Shown here: positions 7,885 through 15,738 of the stretch, piece after piece
Layout of the letters: every line of letters starts with the position of its first letter
Numbering within the stretch: position 1 is the first letter of the stretch
Made by a program: the position numbers and the translations under genes
Origin: SOIV01 sp964435925
GTDB taxonomy: Bacteria; Acidobacteriota; Aminicenantia; Aminicenantales; Aminicenantaceae
Reading direction: 5' to 3'
DNA length: 17,322 bases
Assembly (NCBI GenBank): GCA_964435925.1
Contig: CAYTBG010000064.1
Span: forward strand, 1-17,322
Notes under the pieces: model-generated
Told to the model about the DNA's origin: nothing
What the model saw: only the letters and a program-made list of their open reading frames with translations
Databases searched by the model: none

Positions 7885-9360
7885 ATGATACGAAAAAACT
7901 TGATCATAGCAATTTTATGTGTATTCGCTTTTCAAACCATGCATGCCCAGATGCCTGGTGAAAAGAGCTACCATGATGAGCCGGTTATGCCCGGGAGCAA
8001 AAAAGGACAACGAATCCAGTCTTTAATCGCAACAGTTAATTCCAATGACCCTGACCAGATACGCCGCTTTATGAATGAAGAATGTACAGAGAAATTCCGA
8101 AATTTTGCGTCCATGGAGGAACACATCAATGTATTCCTCGGCTTTCGCGGCACAACCGGAGGAGTTGATTTTCACAGCATCCGTACCTATGTCCCTGAAC
8201 GTAAAGAGACTATTGTGATTCTCAAAGACCGCAACTTTGAAAGCTGGCGGGCATTCGTCATGACATTCGATAAGCCAGAAAATCTTTTAATCGCTGGCCT
8301 TTCTTTCAATATCGCCCGCACTCCTTCAAACGTGAAGGAATCCCATCTCAGCGAAAAACAATTTCTCCAGATGATAACGGATGTTATTCAGCGGATATGT
8401 GAGCGAGACGTTTTCTCTGGAACCGTCCTCATTGCCCGAGGCGACGAATTACTTCTTACACATGCTTGTGGTGAAGCCAGTAAGCGATTCCATGTTCCCA
8501 ACAATATCGAGACAAAATTCAATCTTGGCTCGATGAACAAAATGTTTACAGCCACCGCAGTAACCCAGCTTGTCGAGAAGGGTTTGCTCTCCTTCGAGGA
8601 CACGATCGATAAGCAAGTGGACGAATCCTGGCTTCCTAAAGAGATCACGTCGAAAATAACCGTCCACCATTTACTCACTCACACATCCGGTCTGGGTAGC
8701 TACTTCAACGAGACCTACATGAAAGGATCAAAAGGACTGTACCGGAAAGTCAATGACTTCAAACCTCTGGTGAAGGGAGAAAAACCTGCATTTGAGCCCG
8801 GTAAGCGCTTCAGATACAGCAATACCGGAATGCTTCTCCTGGGTGTTGTGATTGAAAGTGTCACGGGGCAGAGCTATTTCGACTACATCCGTAAAAATAT
8901 TTATGAACCAGCCGGGATGAAGAATTCCGACAGTTATGAAATGGATTACCCGGTCGAAAACCTGGCAATTGGCTATAGCCCCGATCTAAAAAGCAAGTAC
9001 GGCTGGCAAAATAATCTATTCAAACACGTTATCAAAGGAGGGCCTGCTGGCGGCGGATTCTCCACTGTCGGTGATTTACATCGGTTTGCTCTAGCTTTCC
9101 AGGCAGGAAAACTCGTTTCTGCTGATTCTCTGAAGACTATTTTGAAAGACCATTCAGGCGAAAATTATGGTTACGGCTTCAGGATTGCAGAAGGACCGAG
9201 CGGTAAGGTTGTCGGACATGGTGGAGGCTTCCCAGGTATTAATGGAAGACTTGATATCTACCTTGACAAAGGATACATTGTTGCTGTTCTCTCTAACTAC
9301 GATAATGGCGCAAGTCCGGTTGCTCAAAAAATCAGCCAATTGCTGGCCAGAGTAAAGTAA
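7885..9360 (+). CDS. Secreted serine hydrolase, class C beta-lactamase / D-Ala-D-Ala peptidase fold, with N-terminal NTF2-like region
   Basis: A protein of 491 residues. The ATG at 7885 has a near-perfect ribosome site, AAAGGAGG, 6 bases upstream. Residues 1-21 form a Sec signal peptide ending MHA before Q22. Residues about 40-148 look like an NTF2/SnoaL-type domain (helical start, then strands), a weak structural guess. The catalytic domain covers about 160-491: SxxK is SMNK with nucleophile S216 and K219, the second motif is Y311-S-N313, and the third, in place of KTG, is H445-GGG. This HxG form is usual in the family of esterases, peptidases and EstB-like enzymes annotated as beta-lactamase, so real antibiotic hydrolysis should not be assumed. 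The usual HxLLTHTSG motif is at 261-269. Substrate is unknown; a role in periplasmic peptide or ester hydrolysis is likely. The gene is flanked on both sides by copies of the same short repeat. Confidence 0.9.
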   Translation: MIRKNLIIAILCVFAFQTMHAQMPGEKSYHDEPVMPGSKKGQRIQSLIATVNSNDPDQIRRFMNEECTEKFRNFASMEEHINVFLGFRGTTGGVDFHSIRTYVPERKETIVILKDRNFESWRAFVMTFDKPENLLIAGLSFNIARTPSNVKESHLSEKQFLQMITDVIQRICERDVFSGTVLIARGDELLLTHACGEASKRFHVPNNIETKFNLGSMNKMFTATAVTQLVEKGLLSFEDTIDKQVDESWLPKEITSKITVHHLLTHTSGLGSYFNETYMKGSKGLYRKVNDFKPLVKGEKPAFEPGKRFRYSNTGMLLLGVVIESVTGQSYFDYIRKNIYEPAGMKNSDSYEMDYPVENLAIGYSPDLKSKYGWQNNLFKHVIKGGPAGGGFSTVGDLHRFALAFQAGKLVSADSLKTILKDHSGENYGYGFRIAEGPSGKVVGHGGGFPGINGRLDIYLDKGYIVAVLSNYDNGASPVAQKISQLLARVK

Positions 9361-9443
9361 ATAGCTGAAGATAGTTACCTGATGTGTGAGTTGAGGTTGG
9401 ACTGGGATAGCAAATAAAAGAAATGGAGATTGATTAAAGAAAT

Positions 9444-9477
9444 GGGGCCTGGCCCCAATTCCTTGGCCCCAATTCCT
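9444..9477 (+). repeat. GGCCCC-type palindrome and 14-base tandem repeat
   Basis: GGGGCC-T-GGCCCC (9444-9456) is a perfect palindrome around one base. GGCCCCAATTCCT occurs at 9451-9463 and again at 9465-9477, a 14-base period. It lies 12 bases upstream of repeat copy C and may be part of the same mobile or hairpin-forming element. Confidence 0.7.
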
Positions 9478-9489
9478 GCGCTTCGCTCT

Positions 9490-9533
9490 CAATGACAACT
9501 ATTCAATTAAAAAAGTAGCCTGTCCCCTTTTTT
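9490..9533 (+). repeat. Dispersed repeat, copy C
   Basis: The 44 bases beginning CAATGACAACTATTCAATT match copy B at 39 of 44 positions, and the last part matches copy A at 23 of 24. It follows the serine hydrolase gene, while A and B precede it, all in the same direction. Confidence 0.7.
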
Positions 9534-9559
9534 TGCTTTTTTAATTAAAGCGAAAAAGG
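9527..9559 (+). other. A/U-rich hairpin between serine hydrolase and aldo/keto reductase genes
   Basis: Bases 9527-9539 can pair with 9547-9559 in a continuous 13-pair stem with two G-U pairs and a 7-base loop, TTTAATT. It overlaps the end of repeat copy C. No T-run follows on the plus strand, so it is not a textbook terminator, but it may stop or pause transcription from the serine hydrolase gene. Confidence 0.4.
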
Positions 9560-9595
9560 CTAAAATAGGAATTTAATATATTCAGTGGAGAAAAC

Positions 9596-10639
9596 ATGAG
9601 TAAAAAAACACAACTTGGCCGCAGGCATTTTCTGAAAGCATCTGTCTTCGGATTGTTCAGCGCCGGCATGGCCACCAAAATCGGTTGGACTAGAACAAGA
9701 GAAAATACCCAGGCAGACAGCAGGAAAACAAAAGACAAATCTCAGCCTAAGATCAAGGCCTTTCGTATTCTCGGCCGCACCGGATTCAAGGTCTCGGACC
9801 TTGCAATTGGCTCTGTTTATGAAGAAGGGCTGTTTGGGACCATGCTGGATGCCGGGTTTAATTATATCGATACAGCGGAAAGCTATCCCCGGCATCATGG
9901 CATCGTTGCCAAAGCAATCAAGGGGCGCGACCGCAAATCGATCTTTATCACCACCAAAATGGAGATCAAGAAAGATCCTTCGAAGGAAGATTTTCTCAAG
10001 CGGGCGCGGAAGGCTCTTGCAGAGCTGGATACAGAATACATCGACTGCATGATGATGCACTGTCCGGATAAGGCTGAAATCCTTAAAACAGAGGGATTCC
10101 ATGCTGCTATGCAGCAGCTCAAAAGCGAAGGCCGGTTAAGGTATGTGGGTGTCTCCCATCATGGGTCGTTCTGGCTCAAAGCTCCGGAAGAACCAATGAA
10201 TAAAATACTCCTGGCCGCAGCAGATGACGGAAGGTTTGATGTTTTCCTCATGTCTTACAACTTCCTGCAGATGGACCAGGCCGAACAGGTGCTTGAGGTC
10301 TGCAAGAAAAAAGATATCGGAACAGCCCTGATGAAGTCCACTCCAGTGTCCAAGTATTTTGGCCTTAAGTCACGGGTCGAACAGCTTGAGAAAGAAAAAA
10401 AGGAAATCCATCCCCTCTACAAGGAAGGATTGGCACGCTTCAAGGATAAGTATGATAGCGCGGAACAATTCATCAAGAAGTATGATCTTAAGAGCCCAGA
10501 GGAAATAAGGGAAGCAGCCATCCGGTTCGTGCTCGACAATCCCAACGTCAGCACGGTCTGCTGTTCTCTAAAAACCTACGACGAGTTAGAGCGGATCCTC
10601 CCCCTCTCCGGATCAAACCTTAGCGATTGGGACAAGTAA
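9596..10639 (+). CDS. TAT-exported aldo/keto reductase, probably lacking its C-terminal Fe-S domain
   Basis: A protein of 347 residues; GGAG lies 5 bases before the ATG. The N-terminus carries a twin-arginine signal (GRRHFLK at 8-14, then a hydrophobic stretch), so a folded, cofactor-loaded enzyme is exported. Residues about 55-320 are the aldo/keto reductase barrel with the full catalytic tetrad: D92 and Y97 in YIDTAESY, K121 in TTKME, and H155 in MMMHC. The conserved VSTVCCSLKTYDELER region follows. From my memory of the family, relatives continue into a cysteine-rich ferredoxin-like domain with several CxxC motifs; here the protein ends at DWDK shortly after the barrel. Past the TAA at 10637 the same frame reads ELAAYK and a second stop, which resembles the usual continuation. 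It may therefore be a shortened but still active reductase, or a decaying gene. Substrate is unknown. Confidence 0.85.
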   Translation: MSKKTQLGRRHFLKASVFGLFSAGMATKIGWTRTRENTQADSRKTKDKSQPKIKAFRILGRTGFKVSDLAIGSVYEEGLFGTMLDAGFNYIDTAESYPRHHGIVAKAIKGRDRKSIFITTKMEIKKDPSKEDFLKRARKALAELDTEYIDCMMMHCPDKAEILKTEGFHAAMQQLKSEGRLRYVGVSHHGSFWLKAPEEPMNKILLAAADDGRFDVFLMSYNFLQMDQAEQVLEVCKKKDIGTALMKSTPVSKYFGLKSRVEQLEKEKKEIHPLYKEGLARFKDKYDSAEQFIKKYDLKSPEEIREAAIRFVLDNPNVSTVCCSLKTYDELERILPLSGSNLSDWDK

Positions 10640-11040
10640 GAATTGGCGGCCTACAAATAAGACCATTGAAAAATCATAAGAAAGCTTTTGTCATAATATT
10701 AGCGCTTTCAGTAGCTGCATTACACTTCATCATCGGGCCAAATTACAGGGGTCCTTTCAAAAGTTTCCTCTTAGGTTATCTTATAGATATTCTCCTTCCT
10801 TTTGCTTTATATTTTCTATTAACACTTAACTTAAATCAAATAAAGCAGAAAATATTGGTTTGTGCTGGCATCTTGGCCTTGGCGACCGTCATTGAATATT
10901 TACAGTATATAGGGATAGGAATATTCGGTAGTGTATTTGATCCTTATGATTTTTTAGCGTATTTCACAGGTGCTATTTCTGCCATGGTATTTGACTTTGT
11001 AGTATTAGATAAGATTGTGAGGAAAAAACAATCTGCCTGA
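10627..11040 (+). CDS. Small integral membrane protein, DUF2809 / VanZ-like
   Basis: The frame opens at a TTG at 10627 that overlaps the end of the reductase gene by 13 bases (137 residues). A second TTG at 10666 gives 124 residues and a more natural membrane-protein start, MKNHKKAFVIILAL. Neither has a convincing ribosome site and no ATG is available. Four hydrophobic segments are visible, with GYLIDILLPFALYFLL in the second and IEYLQ before the last. The final segment contains DPYDFLAYFTGA, the pattern seen in DUF2809 and VanZ-like proteins. Function is unknown for DUF2809; VanZ confers low-level teicoplanin resistance in enterococci, which should not be transferred here. It is probably translated from the reductase transcript. 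It ends 47 bases from the converging end of kinase 2. Confidence 0.7.
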   Translation: MGQVRIGGLQIRPLKNHKKAFVIILALSVAALHFIIGPNYRGPFKSFLLGYLIDILLPFALYFLLTLNLNQIKQKILVCAGILALATVIEYLQYIGIGIFGSVFDPYDFLAYFTGAISAMVFDFVVLDKIVRKKQSA

Positions 11041-11087
11041 TCTGTGCTCCCCCTGTTGGTTTTATATGGACAACCTGAACGTGTGTT

Positions 11088-14000
11088 TCAGATAGCTTCA
11101 AGCCTTTTCTTCGCATCGCTGACTTCAGGAATTCCGACGTCGGCATCCTTCCAGAGCTCGAGAAATCTACCATAATTCTCTGCGGCTTTGGCTTTCCTGC
11201 CCATCCTCTGATAGATCATACCCATCATGTAGAAGCTCTTGGCATATACATCGCCATCCCATATCCGGGAAAAAGTCAAGGAAGCTAGTCTTTTATATTC
11301 TTCGAGAGCCTTGGCTAAGTCTCCAGCCTTGTAATAGGCTTCAGCCAGAGAATTGATGAACAAAGGACGAAATTCTCTCCTCCCATCCCGTGTATAAGGC
11401 AATAACGGTATGGCTTTCTTGAAATAATCTATGGCTCCAGGATAATTCTCTTTTTCCAGCTCTATCATTCCCATCAGATGATGATGAAGCCTTATTAGTT
11501 TTTTGAACAGGCTATCTCGAATCAATTCTCTAAGTTCCCCGGCAGTCTTTTCAGCATCTGAAATTGATTTCAGCCCAAGATAAGCCTTCCCTTTAAGATA
11601 CACCATGAAAATTTGTTCGGTAACCCGATCGTTCTTAACATCATTGTCAATCCTTTTATCAAATTCTTTTATAGCCTTATCAAACTCACCCGTCTTCAGA
11701 TACAGATGAGCTAATGGCGTTTGTAAGGCTTGGCCTCGCTCCAGCATGGTCTTCAATTCTTCAAACTTTCCCTGCAATAGATACAATTTGGCAAAACCAA
11801 CTGCAGTTGTAAAGTCCATCTTGAATATTTTGTATGCATTCTCAGCCTCGCTAAAATTCTCCTTCAGAATAAAAATATCGCCTTTTAGGGCGGATGGCCC
11901 TTTATCACGGGTTAGAGAAATAGACTTTTCCACTTCATCCAGGGCAGAGTCATATTCCCCTTGACATGCATATATGAGGGTTGATTGATTGTAAAGACCA
12001 GGAAGATCTGGGTAATCATTCAGCGCACTCATCATAGCCTGCCTGGCTATATCATACATTCCCTTGACCATGTATGCTTCGATGAGATTCCAGTAAACAA
12101 TGTAATTCACCGGTTTGTCTTGGAAATGAATTTTATGTTGCTCTAGGCATCTATCCCATTCCTCTAAGTTGTAGTAGACTCCTCCAAGGTTGGTGAGGGC
12201 AATAGGATCATCCGGGTAAAGTTCCAACAATTCGCTGTAGGCTTCTACAGCCTTATCCAGGGTCTTCTCTGATGTCCAGTAATAATCTCCCTCGATAAGG
12301 AAACGCTCTCTATCCGAGACTCGATCGCGCAATTCAAATGCCTTTTGGCGTGCATCCTTCTTTGCAGGAGTAAATCCCAAATTGCCGTACGCGCTGGCCA
12401 AGGACCTGTAGGCCATGGCAAACTCAGGATCAATCTCTACTGCCTTTAACATCGACTCTATGCCCCTCTGATAATCGCCGTTGAGATGATATGTCCTACC
12501 TAGGCTGTAGTGTTTATATGCTTCTGGAGAGGCAGTGGTTATTTTCCCCACCTCTTCATCTATATCAGTTGCGATCTGGGCTTCAGAGAGCTCGAAATTT
12601 GTCTTAACTTTCTTTGTCAGTTCATCCACCATGGCATAGAAGTCCTTCTCGCCATGTCCTTCCACACTTTCAGAACCGATTAGCTCTCCTGAACTTCCTT
12701 CCTGAAGGGTGACATTAATCCGGAAAATATCATCTGCTCTCGTGTAGTTTCCAACCAGGATGCTTTCAACTCCCCCCATAGAAGCAACTTGCTTTAACAC
12801 CTCAGAGGTATATGTGCTTGCCCCCAGCTGATCCAGTTGATGAAGAATATTGAAAAGTCTTTCCGCACTCAATATCTTGATATGTCTCGATTGGGAAAGG
12901 TCGGTGATCAACAAATCAGAAAGAGCGCTTCTCCAATGGTCTAATCTGTCGTCGCCTGTATTGTTCTTAAAATACATGACAGCGAGAGAAGGCTTATCCG
13001 ATGGGACCGAAACAGCATCTCTACTTCGAAAAGGCTGGAAGACCAGCACTGCTATAACCGCAAGAGCGACTACTACAAAGGCAGGAATAAGAATTTTCTT
13101 CAAATTAAAGGTGACTGTAATCTTTCTTGAAATGGTTGGCTTTCTTTTAGGAATCACCCTCTCTTCTGTAGGAATGCCTTCTTCAATTTTGGCTAATCCG
13201 GCAAGAAGTTCCCCGGCAGTCTGATACCTCTTCTCTCTATCCTTCTCCAAACACCTCATTATCATGCTGCTGATATTTTCAGGAATCTGGGAATTAATTT
13301 CCCTGGGATCCTGCGGCTTCTCACTCTTGTGCTTCAAGGCTATGCTGAACGGTGTTTCTCCATCAAAAGGGATTCTGCCTGTTACCATTTCATACAAAAT
13401 CACCCCCAAAGAATAAAGGTCCGAACGCTGGTCAGTCTCCAGTCCCTCTACCTGCTCGGGTGACATGTACTCGGGAGTCCCGATCATCGTTCCTGTCCTT
13501 GTTATCCCTTTGGATTTAAGGGAGCGCGCTATTCCAAAATCCATGATCCGGGCATTCCCCTCTCTATCGATCATTATATTGGCCGGTTTTAGATCCCGGT
13601 GGACTACTCCCAACTTATGTGCTTCTGCCAATCCCTCACAGACCTGCTTGACAATCGATAGCGCCTGACCAGGGCTTAACTGCCCCATCATCCCGATCAT
13701 GTCTCTCAGGCTCTCTCCCCGGATAAATTCCATGGTGAGATAATGAATTCCCTCATCTTCCTCAAGATGGTACATACGGCAGACATTCTTGTGAGAGATC
13801 TTACGGGCCATCTTCAATTCATTTCCGAATCTTTCGATGATCTTTCCCTCAGCAGCGATCTCGGGGTGAATGATTTTAAGCGCCAGCTCCTCCTTGAGCT
13901 TCGTATCGATCACCTTGTAGACTTTGCCCATACCACCTCTTCCCATCTCTTCAATAACCTGGTATCTTCCGCCAAAAGTACTCCCCGTAGTCAACTCCTT

Positions 14001-14123
14001 CCTGTGTTTTAGGAGAGTTTTTGTCTCTGCAAGACCGATTTCTTCGAGAGTAAGTTGCGTCCCGCATTTGACGCAAAAGCTCATATCCTTTGGATTCTTA
14101 AACTGACATTTGGGGCATTCCAT
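11088..14123 (-). CDS. Transmembrane Ser/Thr protein kinase: zinc ribbon, PknB-like kinase, TolB-like and TPR periplasmic region (paralogue 2)
   Basis: A protein of 1011 residues; AGAGGA lies 8 bases before the ATG at 14123. It is built like the kinase at 3490-6621 and every landmark has the same residue number up to about 390: zinc-ribbon C3, C6, C17 and C20; glycine loop GRGGMGKVY (61-69); K83; HRDLKPAN with D177; DFG 195-197; GTPEYMSPEQ. The membrane helix is at about 344-363. The predicted periplasmic part starts with a TolB/FlgO-like domain (PSLAVMYFKNNTGDD, about 377-510), then TPR repeats from about 535, for example GRTYHLNGDYQRGIESMLKA, ending with FLELWKDADVGIPEV. The outer half has diverged much more from paralogue 1 than the kinase half. 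Catalytic residues are intact. Signal and substrates are unknown. It diverges from the GGDEF-like gene across 191 bases. Confidence 0.9.
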   Translation of the reverse strand: MECPKCQFKNPKDMSFCVKCGTQLTLEEIGLAETKTLLKHRKELTTGSTFGGRYQVIEEMGRGGMGKVYKVIDTKLKEELALKIIHPEIAAEGKIIERFGNELKMARKISHKNVCRMYHLEEDEGIHYLTMEFIRGESLRDMIGMMGQLSPGQALSIVKQVCEGLAEAHKLGVVHRDLKPANIMIDREGNARIMDFGIARSLKSKGITRTGTMIGTPEYMSPEQVEGLETDQRSDLYSLGVILYEMVTGRIPFDGETPFSIALKHKSEKPQDPREINSQIPENISSMIMRCLEKDREKRYQTAGELLAGLAKIEEGIPTEERVIPKRKPTISRKITVTFNLKKILIPAFVVVALAVIAVLVFQPFRSRDAVSVPSDKPSLAVMYFKNNTGDDRLDHWRSALSDLLITDLSQSRHIKILSAERLFNILHQLDQLGASTYTSEVLKQVASMGGVESILVGNYTRADDIFRINVTLQEGSSGELIGSESVEGHGEKDFYAMVDELTKKVKTNFELSEAQIATDIDEEVGKITTASPEAYKHYSLGRTYHLNGDYQRGIESMLKAVEIDPEFAMAYRSLASAYGNLGFTPAKKDARQKAFELRDRVSDRERFLIEGDYYWTSEKTLDKAVEAYSELLELYPDDPIALTNLGGVYYNLEEWDRCLEQHKIHFQDKPVNYIVYWNLIEAYMVKGMYDIARQAMMSALNDYPDLPGLYNQSTLIYACQGEYDSALDEVEKSISLTRDKGPSALKGDIFILKENFSEAENAYKIFKMDFTTAVGFAKLYLLQGKFEELKTMLERGQALQTPLAHLYLKTGEFDKAIKEFDKRIDNDVKNDRVTEQIFMVYLKGKAYLGLKSISDAEKTAGELRELIRDSLFKKLIRLHHHLMGMIELEKENYPGAIDYFKKAIPLLPYTRDGRREFRPLFINSLAEAYYKAGDLAKALEEYKRLASLTFSRIWDGDVYAKSFYMMGMIYQRMGRKAKAAENYGRFLELWKDADVGIPEVSDAKKRLEAI

Positions 14124-14279
14124 ATTGTAGATCCTCTTCTAGCATTTTAAACATAAATGAACAAAAAGAAAACATCAATTATCAAAAAAAGCGTCAATTG
14201 AGTAATCAAATAAAAAGTGGATGATTCTTAACCTTTGACCAGAAATTTTTCTTGATGTATAAATTTAAGTGAATGTAAA

Positions 14280-14308
14280 CCGACAAAATATATTGAATAG
14301 TTTATAAT
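14280..14308 (+). promoter_or_regulatory. Promoter of the GGDEF-like gene, predicting a leaderless mRNA
   Basis: A perfect TATAAT (14303-14308) is preceded by a 17-base spacer and CCGACA (14280-14285, 4/6 to TTGACA). The expected first transcribed base, about seven positions after the -10 box, coincides with the A of the ATG at 14315. No Shine-Dalgarno sequence lies before that ATG, which fits translation of a leaderless transcript. Confidence 0.5.
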
Positions 14309-14314
14309 GGTAAA

Positions 14315-15607
14315 ATGAAACTAAAATTCAATTTTCCATCTCCCAAGAATATTAAAGCAAGTGCCAAGACTCTCTTTTCTTTTTTCATTCCTGGCGGTCT
14401 TCCATTTCTAATAACGGTAATCATTCTGAATCTTAGGATTATAGATAAAGTATTGCCAAACTCGGCTCTAATCTACCCTATCATTGTTATCGGAGCAGGT
14501 GTATTGCTTGGAGTGTTTTTTAAACGAATCTGGCTTGTGCTCGTCATTCTTATTCTAGTCATTGCGGATAGGACACTCCTCCACTTTGCTGCAACTACTA
14601 CTGACATAACGGAAGGGGGGCGCCTTATTTACCACGCTATCTCCGTCCTGCTTCCGATCAATCTTTGCCTGTTTGCCTTCATGAAAAGACGAGGAGATAT
14701 GAAATGGCAAAGCATTTGGTTCTTGGGTGCGATCCTTTTACAAGGATGCGTTGTTGCTTTTATCTATCAGTACAAGAGCTTGGGCTTTGGCGCTTTTCTC
14801 GAGTATTCATCCATAAAATGGGTTCTACTCGAACACATCCCTTTATCTCAACTGGCCTTGTTTGCCTTCGTGATTGCTTTTGTTTACTATCTTTTTCTAT
14901 ACATTAGTACTCATGGGGTAATCGAGCGGTCCTTTTGCTGGGCTCTAATCTCTATATTTTATGCTCTAGCTTTTAGTAGGATCGGACCAGTGTCCTCGAT
15001 TTATTTTTCTACAGCAGGGCTTATCTTTGTCATATCCGTGATTGAAAATATCTATGTGGAGGGATTTCAAGACGAGCTGACCGATCTTCCAACAGGGAAA
15101 AGCATGCACGGAATCCTTTCCAAGCTTGATACGGGTTACACAGTGGCGCTGATTGAAGTCGACAATTCTGAGAGGCTTAAAGCCAACCATGGGCGCCGGG
15201 TAAGCAAACAGGTATTTCGTTCTGTGGGCTCAAAGCTCACGAGTGTAACTGGAGGAGGTAAGCCCTTTCGTTATGGAGGTGAAGTGTTCGCAGTAGTTTT
15301 CCCCGGTATGTTTTTACAAAATACGCTGCCCCATCTGGAAGAATTAAGGCAAACAATCAAAAAACCTGGCCCAATTCTCCAAAGTCATAAAAGTCCCGGC
15401 AAGAAGCCAAAAAAACTTAAAAGAGTTGAAATGCTGGCGAATAAAGTACAGGTAACAGTTAGTATAGGTGTTGCCGAGAGAAGTAGCGCTGATATGAGCC
15501 CCCAACAGGCTATCCTAAAAGCGCAAGAAGCTCTCGGCACTGCTAAAAGAGAAGGGCATGATCGAATGAGCCCGCCCTTTATTAGTGTGGAATTCGAGGC
15601 ACTATAA
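14315..15607 (+). CDS. Membrane protein with degenerate GGDEF domain, probably catalytically inactive
   Basis: A protein of 430 residues with about seven hydrophobic segments in residues 20-245 and a C-terminal cytoplasmic GGDEF-type domain at about 250-420. DELTDLP (253-259) marks the usual start of the fold. The signature is RYGGEVF (319-325): the first Glu stands in the accepted Asp/Glu place, but the next, normally essential Glu is Val. The metal-site D283 is kept (EVDNS), whereas the usual Phe-Lys and Asn-Asp neighbours, the GD of the HxxGD stretch, and the final ADxALYxAKxxGRN motif are altered (AQEALGTAKREGHDR). A basic insert (GKKPKKLKR, 362-370) precedes TVSIGVAE. GGDEF proteins make cyclic di-GMP; this one more likely binds nucleotide or acts as a sensor or partner. 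No RxxD inhibitory site is obvious. No Shine-Dalgarno sequence precedes the ATG. Confidence 0.85.
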   Translation: MKLKFNFPSPKNIKASAKTLFSFFIPGGLPFLITVIILNLRIIDKVLPNSALIYPIIVIGAGVLLGVFFKRIWLVLVILILVIADRTLLHFAATTTDITEGGRLIYHAISVLLPINLCLFAFMKRRGDMKWQSIWFLGAILLQGCVVAFIYQYKSLGFGAFLEYSSIKWVLLEHIPLSQLALFAFVIAFVYYLFLYISTHGVIERSFCWALISIFYALAFSRIGPVSSIYFSTAGLIFVISVIENIYVEGFQDELTDLPTGKSMHGILSKLDTGYTVALIEVDNSERLKANHGRRVSKQVFRSVGSKLTSVTGGGKPFRYGGEVFAVVFPGMFLQNTLPHLEELRQTIKKPGPILQSHKSPGKKPKKLKRVEMLANKVQVTVSIGVAERSSADMSPQQAILKAQEALGTAKREGHDRMSPPFISVEFEAL

Positions 15608-15657
15608 AAAAGGATGAGGATGCTGCTCACCCCTGCCGATATGAGGGGGTATAAAAT

Positions 15658-15693
15658 ATTCATCTCAAAATTCACCTCAAAATTCACCCTAAG
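15658..15693 (+). repeat. Three imperfect 12-base tandem repeats upstream of the thioredoxin gene
   Basis: ATTCATCTCAAA, ATTCACCTCAAA and ATTCACCCTAAG lie head to tail. The first two differ at one base and the third is more diverged. They end 45 bases before the ATG at 15739, so they could be protein-binding sites or simple slippage products. A 30-codon open frame (15614-15706) also crosses them. Confidence 0.5.
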
Positions 15694-15738
15694 AGGGGAT
15701 TCATAAAAACATACAGCTCTGAGAAAATATCAGACGCT

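Noticed and set aside
15627..15650. A terminator hairpin from CCCCT and AGGGG after the GGDEF-like gene
   Set aside because: Only about five pairs around a loop of nine and no T-run follows.
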